A stretch of 64,000 nt of DNA from Bryobacterales bacterium (lineage in GTDB: Bacteria; Acidobacteriota; Terriglobia; Bryobacterales; Bryobacteraceae), in contig PLRS01000019.1 in assembly GCA_003164035.1 (NCBI GenBank), forward strand, positions 42,219 to 106,218, given 5' to 3'. The position numbers were made by a program, and so were the translations under genes. Under the pieces are notes generated by a model. The model was given only the letters and a program-made list of their open reading frames with translations. It was not told where the DNA came from and ran no database searches. Position 1 is the stretch's first letter. The number at the start of each line of letters is the position of its first letter. Shown in pieces: positions 52,625 through 59,934 of the stretch.

Positions 52625-55075
52625 CTACCGGCTCTGTCCCCCTCCGCCCATGGCTGCCAGCACGGCTTCCAGGGCCTCCGGCGACCCGGTGAACAGATTC
52701 AGCGGAGGACGGCGGTAGGCCAAAATCTGCTGGTAGATGGCGGTTTCCTGGCTGGTATTGAGCGCCAGTCCGGCGATGTATTGAAGGCGTAGATTGCCGT
52801 CGCGGTTGATTTCGGCGCCGGTGAGCCAGGGGGCTAGATCCTTGGCCTGGCCGGCATAGGTCGAGAGCAATCCGGGCAGCGAGCTGAAGCCGACGCTGCG
52901 CAGGGATTCCAGCACGCGCGCGTAGTCGGGGCGCCGGAGACGCTCCATCAGCTTGTCGACGTCGATGCGCATGGGCTCGGCGGTGCCCAGCAGGAAGATG
53001 TCATAGCCGGCGCCATCCACATCGTTGGCCCAGACGGTGCCGTTGGGGAAGACGTTGAAGAAAGTGGCGATCTCGCTCTTGACGGTTTCGGCGTTCGATT
53101 CATAGAGCGGCACCCACTGGGTCACCACGCCGCCCGGATTCAGGTGGTCCCTGACCAGTTGGAAATACTCGCGGGAATAAAGGGTCGCGCTGCCTTTCAC
53201 CCAGGGGTGAATGGGGTCCGAGGTGATGATGTCGAACTTCTCCGGGGTAGTCAGCACGAAGTGGCGGGCGTCGTCGTAGACGATCTGGGTGCGCGGGTCC
53301 GTGGCCACGTGAAAGTTTTCGTTGCCGAAAAAGCGAGTGGCGACGGGCGGGATGAGCGGCTCCATTTCGCAGATGACGATGCGCTGGACCTCCGGGTGCA
53401 CCACGAAGGTACCGGCCGTGACCCCGGCGCCGAAACCGACCACCAGCACCGAATGCGGACCGGGATGAAACAGCGCGGGCATATGCCCCAGCATGCGCTG
53501 CAGCCGCATGTCATAGGACTCGGTGGAGGCTTCCACTTTGCCGGAAACGTGGAACTGCACGGCCCCATCGTCCCAGCGCGTGATGGCGATGGAGGAGTTG
53601 ATGCCTTCGCCGGAGTAGAGCAAAGTGGAGCGGGGGGCGGAAGTCATGATGCGGCGTCCGTAGGCGATCAACATTCCGGGCGTAGGTCCCACGTTTACGG
53701 CCAGGTAAACCGCCAGCGCCAGAGCGGCGGTCAATGCGGCCGTGCCACCCACCGAGCGGCTGGCTCTTACCTGCGGCAGCAGCGCCACCAGGCCGCCCAG
53801 CGCGGCCAGCAGGATGAGCAGGCGATTCGAACCGGCGGTGCCGATGGCCGGTATCAGGATCAGGCTGAATCCCAGCGCGCCCAGAATCGCCCCCAAGGTG
53901 TTGGCGGCGTAAACCGTGCCCACCAGGCGGCCAGGCTCTTCGCCCGGCCGGGCGGCGGCAGCCAGCGCCAACGGGAAACTCGCGCCCCACAGCAGCGTGG
54001 GCGGCAGCAGGGCCCAGATCACCCGCACCAGGTCTATCTGGAAAGTGAACCACGGGCTGGTGGAGAGCAGCGCATTCACCGGCCAGTTGGGCAGCGATTG
54101 GCCGATCATAAAGGCCGTCCAGGCGATGGCCGCGGCCAAGGCCAATTGAGAAACGCCCAGAGCCGTGCGCCCGTCGACCCGCCGCGATACTAGCGCGCCC
54201 GCCGCGCTGCCGATTCCCAAGCCCACCAGGAAGACCGCCAGGATGATGGAAAACGTGTAGACGGTCGCGCCCAGCATCAGCCCAAGCAGCCGGGTCCAGA
54301 CCACCTCGGCGCCAAGCGCGGAAGCTCCCGAAAGGCCAATGGCGAGGTAGACCGTGCGCTGGCTGGAAGACGTGGCGTACGCACTCGTGCGTGCCGCGTC
54401 GGCACTCTTGCCGACGCCTGCTTCCCCGGGTTGCAAAGGCTCCGCCGGTGCGCGCCGCGCCAGCGCCAGGCTGGCGATTCCCACCAGCGCGTTGATGCCC
54501 GCCGCTACCAGCGTAGTGGTGGTCATATCCGACACGCGCAGCAGGTAGAAACCCGCCGCCAGCGATCCCAGCACCGCGCCGGCGGTATTGCCGCCATACA
54601 GCAGGCCCAGCCGCGAAACGCCGCGCGGGCTCATTTCCACCCAGCGCGAAATAGCCGGCAGGGAAGCGCCCATCAATATGGTGGGCGGCAACAGGCAGAG
54701 AGCGCAGACCAGGGCGCGAAGCAGCACGGCGGGCATGCCGTGGCCCACCGCGGCGGCATAGACGCCATCCACTGCCGGCATCCCGATGAGGGCCAGAATG
54801 CCGCACGCGCCGATGGCGAACTCGATGTACGCGTAGACTCGCAGCGGGTGCATTTCCGCCAGCCGCCGGGAGCGCGGCAGAGCCAGGCTGCCCAGGCACA
54901 ACCCGCCCATGAAGGTGGCGAGCAAGACTCCCAGCGAAACCGCGGTGGAACCGATTACCAGTTGCAGCAACTGGTACCAGACGATTTCGTAGATCAACGC
55001 CGAGCAGCCGCTCAGCGCGAACAGCCCGAGGAGCACGGGAAACAGACGGGAGGCCCCGGTAACGCGATCAGTCAT
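52625..55075 (-). CDS. Membrane-fused spermidine-synthase-like protein
   Basis: The start at 55075 (MTDRVTGASRLFPVLLGLFA) gives 816 residues. The N-terminal half has about 12-13 helices (MFS-like, 'fused MFS/spermidine synthase'). The C-terminal third carries an S-adenosyl-type Rossmann domain: VLVVGFGAGVTAGTFV, ICEMEP, a later acidic FDIITSDPIHPW segment and a Tyr-rich YSREYFQLV stretch. A REP palindrome at 54370-54415 encodes an inter-helix loop (EAGVGKSADAARTSAYATSS) in frame. It diverges from mgtC. Activity as a polyamine synthase is unproven; many such proteins are of unknown function. Confidence 0.78.
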   Translation of the reverse strand: MTDRVTGASRLFPVLLGLFALSGCSALIYEIVWYQLLQLVIGSTAVSLGVLLATFMGGLCLGSLALPRSRRLAEMHPLRVYAYIEFAIGACGILALIGMPAVDGVYAAAVGHGMPAVLLRALVCALCLLPPTILMGASLPAISRWVEMSPRGVSRLGLLYGGNTAGAVLGSLAAGFYLLRVSDMTTTTLVAAGINALVGIASLALARRAPAEPLQPGEAGVGKSADAARTSAYATSSSQRTVYLAIGLSGASALGAEVVWTRLLGLMLGATVYTFSIILAVFLVGLGIGSAAGALVSRRVDGRTALGVSQLALAAAIAWTAFMIGQSLPNWPVNALLSTSPWFTFQIDLVRVIWALLPPTLLWGASFPLALAAAARPGEEPGRLVGTVYAANTLGAILGALGFSLILIPAIGTAGSNRLLILLAALGGLVALLPQVRASRSVGGTAALTAALALAVYLAVNVGPTPGMLIAYGRRIMTSAPRSTLLYSGEGINSSIAITRWDDGAVQFHVSGKVEASTESYDMRLQRMLGHMPALFHPGPHSVLVVGFGAGVTAGTFVVHPEVQRIVICEMEPLIPPVATRFFGNENFHVATDPRTQIVYDDARHFVLTTPEKFDIITSDPIHPWVKGSATLYSREYFQLVRDHLNPGGVVTQWVPLYESNAETVKSEIATFFNVFPNGTVWANDVDGAGYDIFLLGTAEPMRIDVDKLMERLRRPDYARVLESLRSVGFSSLPGLLSTYAGQAKDLAPWLTGAEINRDGNLRLQYIAGLALNTSQETAIYQQILAYRRPPLNLFTGSPEALEAVLAAMGGGGQSR
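54370..54415. repeat. REP palindrome inside the spermidine-synthase-like gene
   Basis: GTGGCGTACGCACTCGTGCG, then TGCCGCGTCGGCACTCTTGC and CGACGC, is the same REP unit as each half of the REPIN at 48257-48369. It encodes an in-frame loop between membrane helices, so the insertion was tolerated. Only one half is present, not the inverted partner. Confidence 0.75.
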
Positions 55076-55133
55076 GGAATGACTGGATGATAGCACCTCG
55101 AAAGGCTGCGATTTCGGTAGGATAGACCACAGG

Positions 55134-55592
55134 ATGCCGATAACAGTCGACTGGCAGCACGGTACCGCGAGCGAGGTCATGCGCCTGATTCTTGCCTATC
55201 TCCTGGCTTTGCCCGTTGGATGGTACCGGGAGAAAGAGGCGCACAGCGTTGGCGTGCGTACGTTTCCGCTGGTGTCCATGGCCAGTTGCGGCTACCTTCT
55301 GCTGGTGGCGAATGGCAGCGCCGACCAGTCGCGGGTGATCCAGGGACTGGTGGCCGGCATCGGGTTCATCGGCGGCGGCGCCATTCTGAAAGCCGAAGGC
55401 AACGTACACGGCACGGCTACCGCCGCCAGCATCTGGAATACCGGGGTGGTGGGAGCGGCCGTGGCACAGCAGCGGTATTGGCTGGCCGCCACGCTGGCGT
55501 TTCTCAATCTTTTTGCCTTGCGGGTGCTGTTGCCGCTCAAACAGAGGTTGGAGGCCCGCACGGCGGAGCGAAAGCGCGATGAGGATCTGTAG
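55134..55592 (+). CDS. MgtC/SapB-family membrane protein
   Basis: The 152-residue inner-membrane protein has four hydrophobic segments. The family motifs are PVGWYREKEAHSVGVRTFPL, GLVAGIGFIGGGAILK and TAASIWNTGVVGAAVAQ. MgtC proteins modulate the membrane ATPase or help growth at low magnesium; in soil bacteria the role is unclear. The ATG at 55134 lies opposite the membrane spermidine-synthase-like gene, with a short shared intergenic region. It overlaps the GH2 gene by 14 bp. Confidence 0.85.
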   Translation: MPITVDWQHGTASEVMRLILAYLLALPVGWYREKEAHSVGVRTFPLVSMASCGYLLLVANGSADQSRVIQGLVAGIGFIGGGAILKAEGNVHGTATAASIWNTGVVGAAVAQQRYWLAATLAFLNLFALRVLLPLKQRLEARTAERKRDEDL

Positions 55593-58236
55593 ACCGCATT
55601 TCTTAGGGCCGTTGCTGCTCGCCCTGCCCGCCCTGGCCGCGCCGTCGGCCGCGGAGACGATTCTGCTGCGGCAGGGATGGCGGCTGGCTTCTTCCGCCGC
55701 TCTGCCCGGCGGGGGGCGCTCGGGCGGCGAAGCCCTCTCGTCGAGCGGCTTCGATGCGCACGGCTGGCAGCCGGTCACGCTGCCTTCCACCGTGCTTTCC
55801 GCGCTGGTCGGGGCGGGCGTTTATCCCAACCCTTACTTCGGTCTGAACCTGCGCTCCATCCCCGGCACCGGTTACGGCATTGGCATTAATTTTTCCAATC
55901 TGGCCATGCCGCCGGACAGCCCGTTTCGCGCCAGTTGGTGGTATATCACCCGCTTTTCCCTTCCAGCCGGCTTTCACGGTAAGACCGTCTGGCTGGGCTT
56001 CGACGGCATCAACTTTCGCGCCAACGTCTGGTTCAACGGAAAGCCCGTCGCCACTTCGGACCAGATGGCCGGCGCCTGGCGTCTCTACCGTTTCGACGTC
56101 ACCGATGCCGCCCTCCCCGGTGCGGACAATGCCCTGGCCGTCGAAATTTTTCCGCCCCAGCCGCACGACCTGGCTATCACTTTCGTCGACTGGAACCCTT
56201 TGCCGCCGGACAAAGACATGGGCTTGTGGCGCGACGTGTGGGTCGCTGCCACCGGACCGGTGGCCATTCGCTTCCCCACGGTCACGACGCACTTCGAAGG
56301 ACGGGCCGCCGACAATTGCCCGCTCACGGTGCGAGCCGAATTGACCAATGCTTCCGACCGTCCGGTTTCCGGTTCGCTGCGGGGCAGAATCGAGACTGGC
56401 AAGGCGCCCGCCATCGCTTTCTCGCAAAACGTCACCCTCGCTCCTCACGAGACCCGCGTGGTGCGCTTCACCCCCGACCGGTTCGGGCAACTCGTTTTAT
56501 CCCATCCGCGCCTCTGGTGGCCGGTCGAGGATGGCAAGCCGGAACTCTATCCGCTCGACCTGGAATTCGTCGCGGCCGGTGGGGTCTCCGACTCCAGCCA
56601 CACTCAGTTCGGCGTGCGCGAGGTGACTAGCGAACTGGACGCCGCCGGGCACCGGCTGTTCCGCATCAACGGCCGCAAGATCCTGATCCGAGGCGCCGGC
56701 TACACCTTCGACATGCTGCTGCGCGGCGACGCCGAGCGCCGGCGCGCCGAACTCGATTACGTCCAGGACATGCACCTCAACGCCATTCGCTTCGAAGGCA
56801 AGCTCGAAGACGAACCTTTCCTTGACGAATGCGACCGCCGCGGCATTCTGGTGCTGGCCGGCTGGTGCTGCTGCGACCACTGGGAGAAGTGGCGCGATTG
56901 GAATGCCGAAGACGAAGCCATCGCGGCCGCTTCCCTGCGCGATCAATTGCGCCGCCTGGCCCGCCATCCCGCCGTCTTCGACTGGCTGTACGGCAGCGAC
57001 GGCCCACCCCCGCCGCCGATCGAGAACCTATATCTTGGCATCATCAAGGAAACCGACTGGCCCAATCCCTACCAGTCTTCCGCCTCGGCGCACGAGACGC
57101 CGGCTGGAGCCACCGGCTTGAAGATGACCGGTCCCTACGAATATGTGGCGCCATCTTATTGGTATCTCGATACCGAACACGGCGGCGCTGTCGGCTTCAA
57201 CACCGAGACCAGCCCCGGCCCTTCGCCGCCGCCGGTGGAATCGCTGCGGCGCATGCTGCCGGCCGACCATCTCTGGCCCATCGATTCGGTATGGAACTTC
57301 CATGCCGGCGGAGGCAATTTCAAGAACCTCGAAGTCTTCAACCAGGCGCTCGATCGGCGCTACGGCAAGCCCACCTCGCTCGAAGACTACGCCCGCAAGG
57401 CGCAGACGATGGCCTACGAGGGCCACCGCGCCATGTTCGAAGCCTATATCCGCAATAAGTACACGTCCACCGGCGTAATCCAGTGGATGCTCAATAACGC
57501 CTGGCCCGGCATGATCTGGCATCTCTACGACTGGTATCTGCGCCCCGGCGGATCCTACTTCGGGGTGAAGAAAGCCAATGAGCCGCTCCACGTTCAGTAC
57601 TCTTACGACGATCGTTCGGTGGTGGTGGCTAACTCCGGCCGCGCCGCGGCTCGGCTCAAGCTGTCCGCGCGCGTGTACGACTTCGATATGACGGTGAAGT
57701 TCACGCGCGAAACCGCCTTCGATGCTCCGCCCGATTCCAGTACCCGCGTGTTTTCACTTCCCGAGCCGGCCGGACTTAGCCCGACTTACTTCGTGGCGCT
57801 GGAACTGGCCGGCCCCGCCGGGATAGTGAGCCGTAACTTCTATTGGCTCTCCACCGCGCCCGAGACACTCGATTGGAGCAAGTCGAACTGGTACGTGACA
57901 CCGACCCTGGCTTACGCCGATTACACCGCGCTGAACCGCCTGCCGGAAGCCACGCTAGAGCTGAGCGCCGAAACCAGCGGCGCCGGCGACGCCCGTGTCA
58001 CCACCGTACACCTGCGCAACTCGAGCCGCACCCTCGCCTTCGGTCTGCGGCTGAAGCTCGACGGCGCCGATGGCGAAGAGATCCTGCCGGTGCTTTGGGA
58101 AGACAACTACCTGGCCCTGTTGCCCGGCGAAGCGCGCACCCTGACCGCCAAATGGCGCGGCAGCGAAGCTCACCCCAGCGTGGAAGCCCAAGCCTGGAAC
58201 ACGAGCGCGGCGCGGGTTCCGGCGGCGTTTCGATAA
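55579..58236 (+). CDS. GH2 exo-beta-D-glucosaminidase-like glycoside hydrolase
   Basis: The start at 55579 (MRICRPHFLGPLLLALPALA) gives a signal peptide and 885 residues. The GH2 order is jelly-roll domain (about 35-200), Ig-like domain, TIM barrel (about 340-640), then two C-terminal beta domains. The catalytic acid fits Asp474 in LYGSDGPP and the nucleophile Glu543 in FNTETSPGPS. This is the spacing and context of exo-beta-D-glucosaminidases (CsxA type) rather than beta-galactosidases. It would cut glucosamine from chitosan-like chains in the periplasm. The 14-bp overlap with mgtC suggests shared transcription. Confidence 0.78.
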   Translation: MRICRPHFLGPLLLALPALAAPSAAETILLRQGWRLASSAALPGGGRSGGEALSSSGFDAHGWQPVTLPSTVLSALVGAGVYPNPYFGLNLRSIPGTGYGIGINFSNLAMPPDSPFRASWWYITRFSLPAGFHGKTVWLGFDGINFRANVWFNGKPVATSDQMAGAWRLYRFDVTDAALPGADNALAVEIFPPQPHDLAITFVDWNPLPPDKDMGLWRDVWVAATGPVAIRFPTVTTHFEGRAADNCPLTVRAELTNASDRPVSGSLRGRIETGKAPAIAFSQNVTLAPHETRVVRFTPDRFGQLVLSHPRLWWPVEDGKPELYPLDLEFVAAGGVSDSSHTQFGVREVTSELDAAGHRLFRINGRKILIRGAGYTFDMLLRGDAERRRAELDYVQDMHLNAIRFEGKLEDEPFLDECDRRGILVLAGWCCCDHWEKWRDWNAEDEAIAAASLRDQLRRLARHPAVFDWLYGSDGPPPPPIENLYLGIIKETDWPNPYQSSASAHETPAGATGLKMTGPYEYVAPSYWYLDTEHGGAVGFNTETSPGPSPPPVESLRRMLPADHLWPIDSVWNFHAGGGNFKNLEVFNQALDRRYGKPTSLEDYARKAQTMAYEGHRAMFEAYIRNKYTSTGVIQWMLNNAWPGMIWHLYDWYLRPGGSYFGVKKANEPLHVQYSYDDRSVVVANSGRAAARLKLSARVYDFDMTVKFTRETAFDAPPDSSTRVFSLPEPAGLSPTYFVALELAGPAGIVSRNFYWLSTAPETLDWSKSNWYVTPTLAYADYTALNRLPEATLELSAETSGAGDARVTTVHLRNSSRTLAFGLRLKLDGADGEEILPVLWEDNYLALLPGEARTLTAKWRGSEAHPSVEAQAWNTSAARVPAAFR

Positions 58237-58339
58237 ACCAGCCGCGGCCGCGAGAAGAGCGCGAAGGCGCCGATAAAAGCCGTCAGCGCCCGCCGCGATC
58301 GCCGACAGGCCGGGTGCTTAACCGATCCGGGAATTTCGC

Positions 58340-58440
58340 GGGCTGGGCGCGGCAACCGCTCCCTTACGGTCGCGGCTCGGGAAGTGACTGCAAACCCGCG
58401 GTGCCCGCGACCGTAAGGGAGCGGTTGCCGCGCCCAGCCC
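58340..58440. repeat. Perfect 36-bp inverted repeat (REPIN-like family A)
   Basis: The arms 58340-58375 and 58405-58440 are exact reverse complements (start GGGCTGGGCGCGGCAACCGC; end GTTGCCGCGCCCAGCCC), with a 29-bp centre. It sits between the GH2 gene and the hydroxyacid dehydrogenase gene. The motif CAACCGCTCCCTTACGGTCG is, from memory, a repeated palindrome of acidobacterial genomes. It may also act as an mRNA 3'-end structure for the GH2 transcript. Confidence 0.8.
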
Positions 58441-58538
58441 ATGCGGCCGGACGTTCGACACGGTGTTAGCAGAATTGCTATTTTGGGTGGTCGCGGTTTG
58501 GGCGACGGAAGTAAGCAGTTAGACGGAAGGGGAGGATT

Positions 58539-59639
58539 ATGAACGATAGGAACGACAGTTCGGTATCTCGAAGGGTGTTTATGGCAGCCGCGGCCGCTGC
58601 TCCGGCGGGGTCCGCCCTGGTCGCCGCGGACACCTCGGACAGGATTCGGATATTCGACCCGCCACCCACCAGGATCCGGATCTTGTGCACGCGCGTCGGA
58701 CCCGCGGCCGGCTTCACGCCGGCGGAGATTGAACAGCTCAAGGCCGGGGGCAAGAACAACGTGGAGATCTTTATGCCCACGACCCAGGAGGAACTGGACA
58801 GGCTGCTGCCCGAGTGCGACGTGGTTTTTGGCCAGCTCAACGCGGCCACCCTGGCCAAAGCGAAGAACTTGAAGTGGGTGCAGAACCTGGAAGCCGGACT
58901 CGAGAAGGAGTTGTTTCCGGAGTTGGTCGCCCACCCTTGCGTCATGACGAACATGGCGCGGATGTATGCGCCGGCCCTCGGGGAGACGGCGATGGCGACA
59001 CTGTTGTGCCTTACGCGCGGCATTCAGGCGCACTACATTCCGCTGTTCGAGAGGAAGGAGTGGAAGCCGGTGCGGAATCTGGTGGAGATCCAGGGCAAGA
59101 CCATGGGGATCGTGGCCATGGGCGGCCTGGGGCAGGCCACGGCCAAGATCGCCCACTACGGCTTCGACATGAGAATTCTGGCCGTGGACGCCAAACCGAT
59201 GGCTAAACCGGTCTTCGTCGACACGCTGCGCGAGCCGGAGTGGCTCCTGGAAATGGTTCCGCAGGTGGACGCATTGGTCTGCTGCTGTCCCCTTACACCG
59301 GTGAGCCGGGGAATGATCGGCGACAAGGTGTTCCGGGCAATGAAGAAGACGGCCTACTTTATCAATATCTCCCGCGGACCGCTGGTGGACGAGGAGGCAC
59401 TGGCCTCCGCCCTGAAGGAAGGCCGGATCGCCGGCGCCGGATCGGACCCAGGGCCCGTCGAGCCGTATCCTCCCACCGGCGTTCTGTGGGGTTGCCCGAA
59501 CATGATCTTCACGCAACATTCCGGTGGATTCTCGCCGGAACGCCAGATCCGTCACATGGGCCTGCTTGCCGACAATGTCCGCCGTTACGCCCACGGCCTG
59601 CCGCTGGAAAACGTAGTGGACAAAGGGCGCGGCTACTGA
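58539..59639 (+). CDS. D-2-hydroxyacid dehydrogenase family protein with Tat-type signal
   Basis: A GGGGAGGATT ribosome-binding site precedes the ATG. The 366-residue protein begins with a twin-arginine-type signal (SRRVFMAAAAAAPAGSALVA), unusual for an NAD-dependent enzyme. A Rossmann segment follows (IVAMGGLGQATAKIAHYGF). The family's Arg is in NISRGPLVDEEAL, the Glu in PVEPYPPTG and the His in FTQHSGGFSP. If exported it would need cofactor in the periplasm, so the signal could also be a membrane anchor or vestigial. It stands alone between two palindromic repeat clusters. Confidence 0.78.
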   Translation: MNDRNDSSVSRRVFMAAAAAAPAGSALVAADTSDRIRIFDPPPTRIRILCTRVGPAAGFTPAEIEQLKAGGKNNVEIFMPTTQEELDRLLPECDVVFGQLNAATLAKAKNLKWVQNLEAGLEKELFPELVAHPCVMTNMARMYAPALGETAMATLLCLTRGIQAHYIPLFERKEWKPVRNLVEIQGKTMGIVAMGGLGQATAKIAHYGFDMRILAVDAKPMAKPVFVDTLREPEWLLEMVPQVDALVCCCPLTPVSRGMIGDKVFRAMKKTAYFINISRGPLVDEEALASALKEGRIAGAGSDPGPVEPYPPTGVLWGCPNMIFTQHSGGFSPERQIRHMGLLADNVRRYAHGLPLENVVDKGRGY

Positions 59640-59702
59640 CGACGCAAACGGGGCGCGCACGCGACAACCGCTCCCTGGGAAGGCTTGAAAAAATCACAAA
59701 TC

Positions 59703-59773
59703 GCAGGCGGAACCGCCTGCGCCACCAAAGCAGGTGCATTGTTTTCAATGGTGGAGCAGGCGGTTCCGCCCGC
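59703..59773. repeat. Inverted repeat (REPIN-like family B)
   Basis: The arms 59703-59727 (GCAGGCGGAACCGCCTGCGC, then CACCA) and 59749-59773 (TGGTGGAGCAGGCGGTTCCG, then CCCGC) pair with two mismatches. Each arm is itself a smaller palindrome (GGCGGAACCGCC), the usual REP architecture. It lies after the dehydrogenase gene. Confidence 0.7.
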
Positions 59774-59824
59774 TCAGCGCGTTTCGGAGAGTTTTCTTCA
59801 CAGCTTCTGTGGGAGCGGTGCCTA

Positions 59825-59901
59825 GTGGGACAGGCCTCCTGGCCTGTCGCTGGCCGGAAGAGCCGCTTCGCGGCTACGACAGGCCGGGAGGACTGTCCCA
59901 C
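59825..59901. repeat. Inverted repeat (REPIN-like family C)
   Basis: The arms 59825-59849 (GTGGGACAGGCCTCCTGGCC, then TGTCG) and 59877-59901 (CGACAGGCCGGGAGGACTGT, then CCCAC) are near-perfect complements. The inner sequence GACAGGCC...GGCCTGTC forms a nested hairpin. It is the third, distinct palindrome family within 1.6 kb. Confidence 0.7.
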
Positions 59902-59934
59902 CAAATACGTCACCGCAATTCCGAACGCGATCTC

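Noticed and set aside
53511..54899. Long minus-strand frame within the spermidine-synthase-like gene
   Set aside because: Shadow frame, arginine-rich; the true frame has helices and an SAM-type Rossmann motif.
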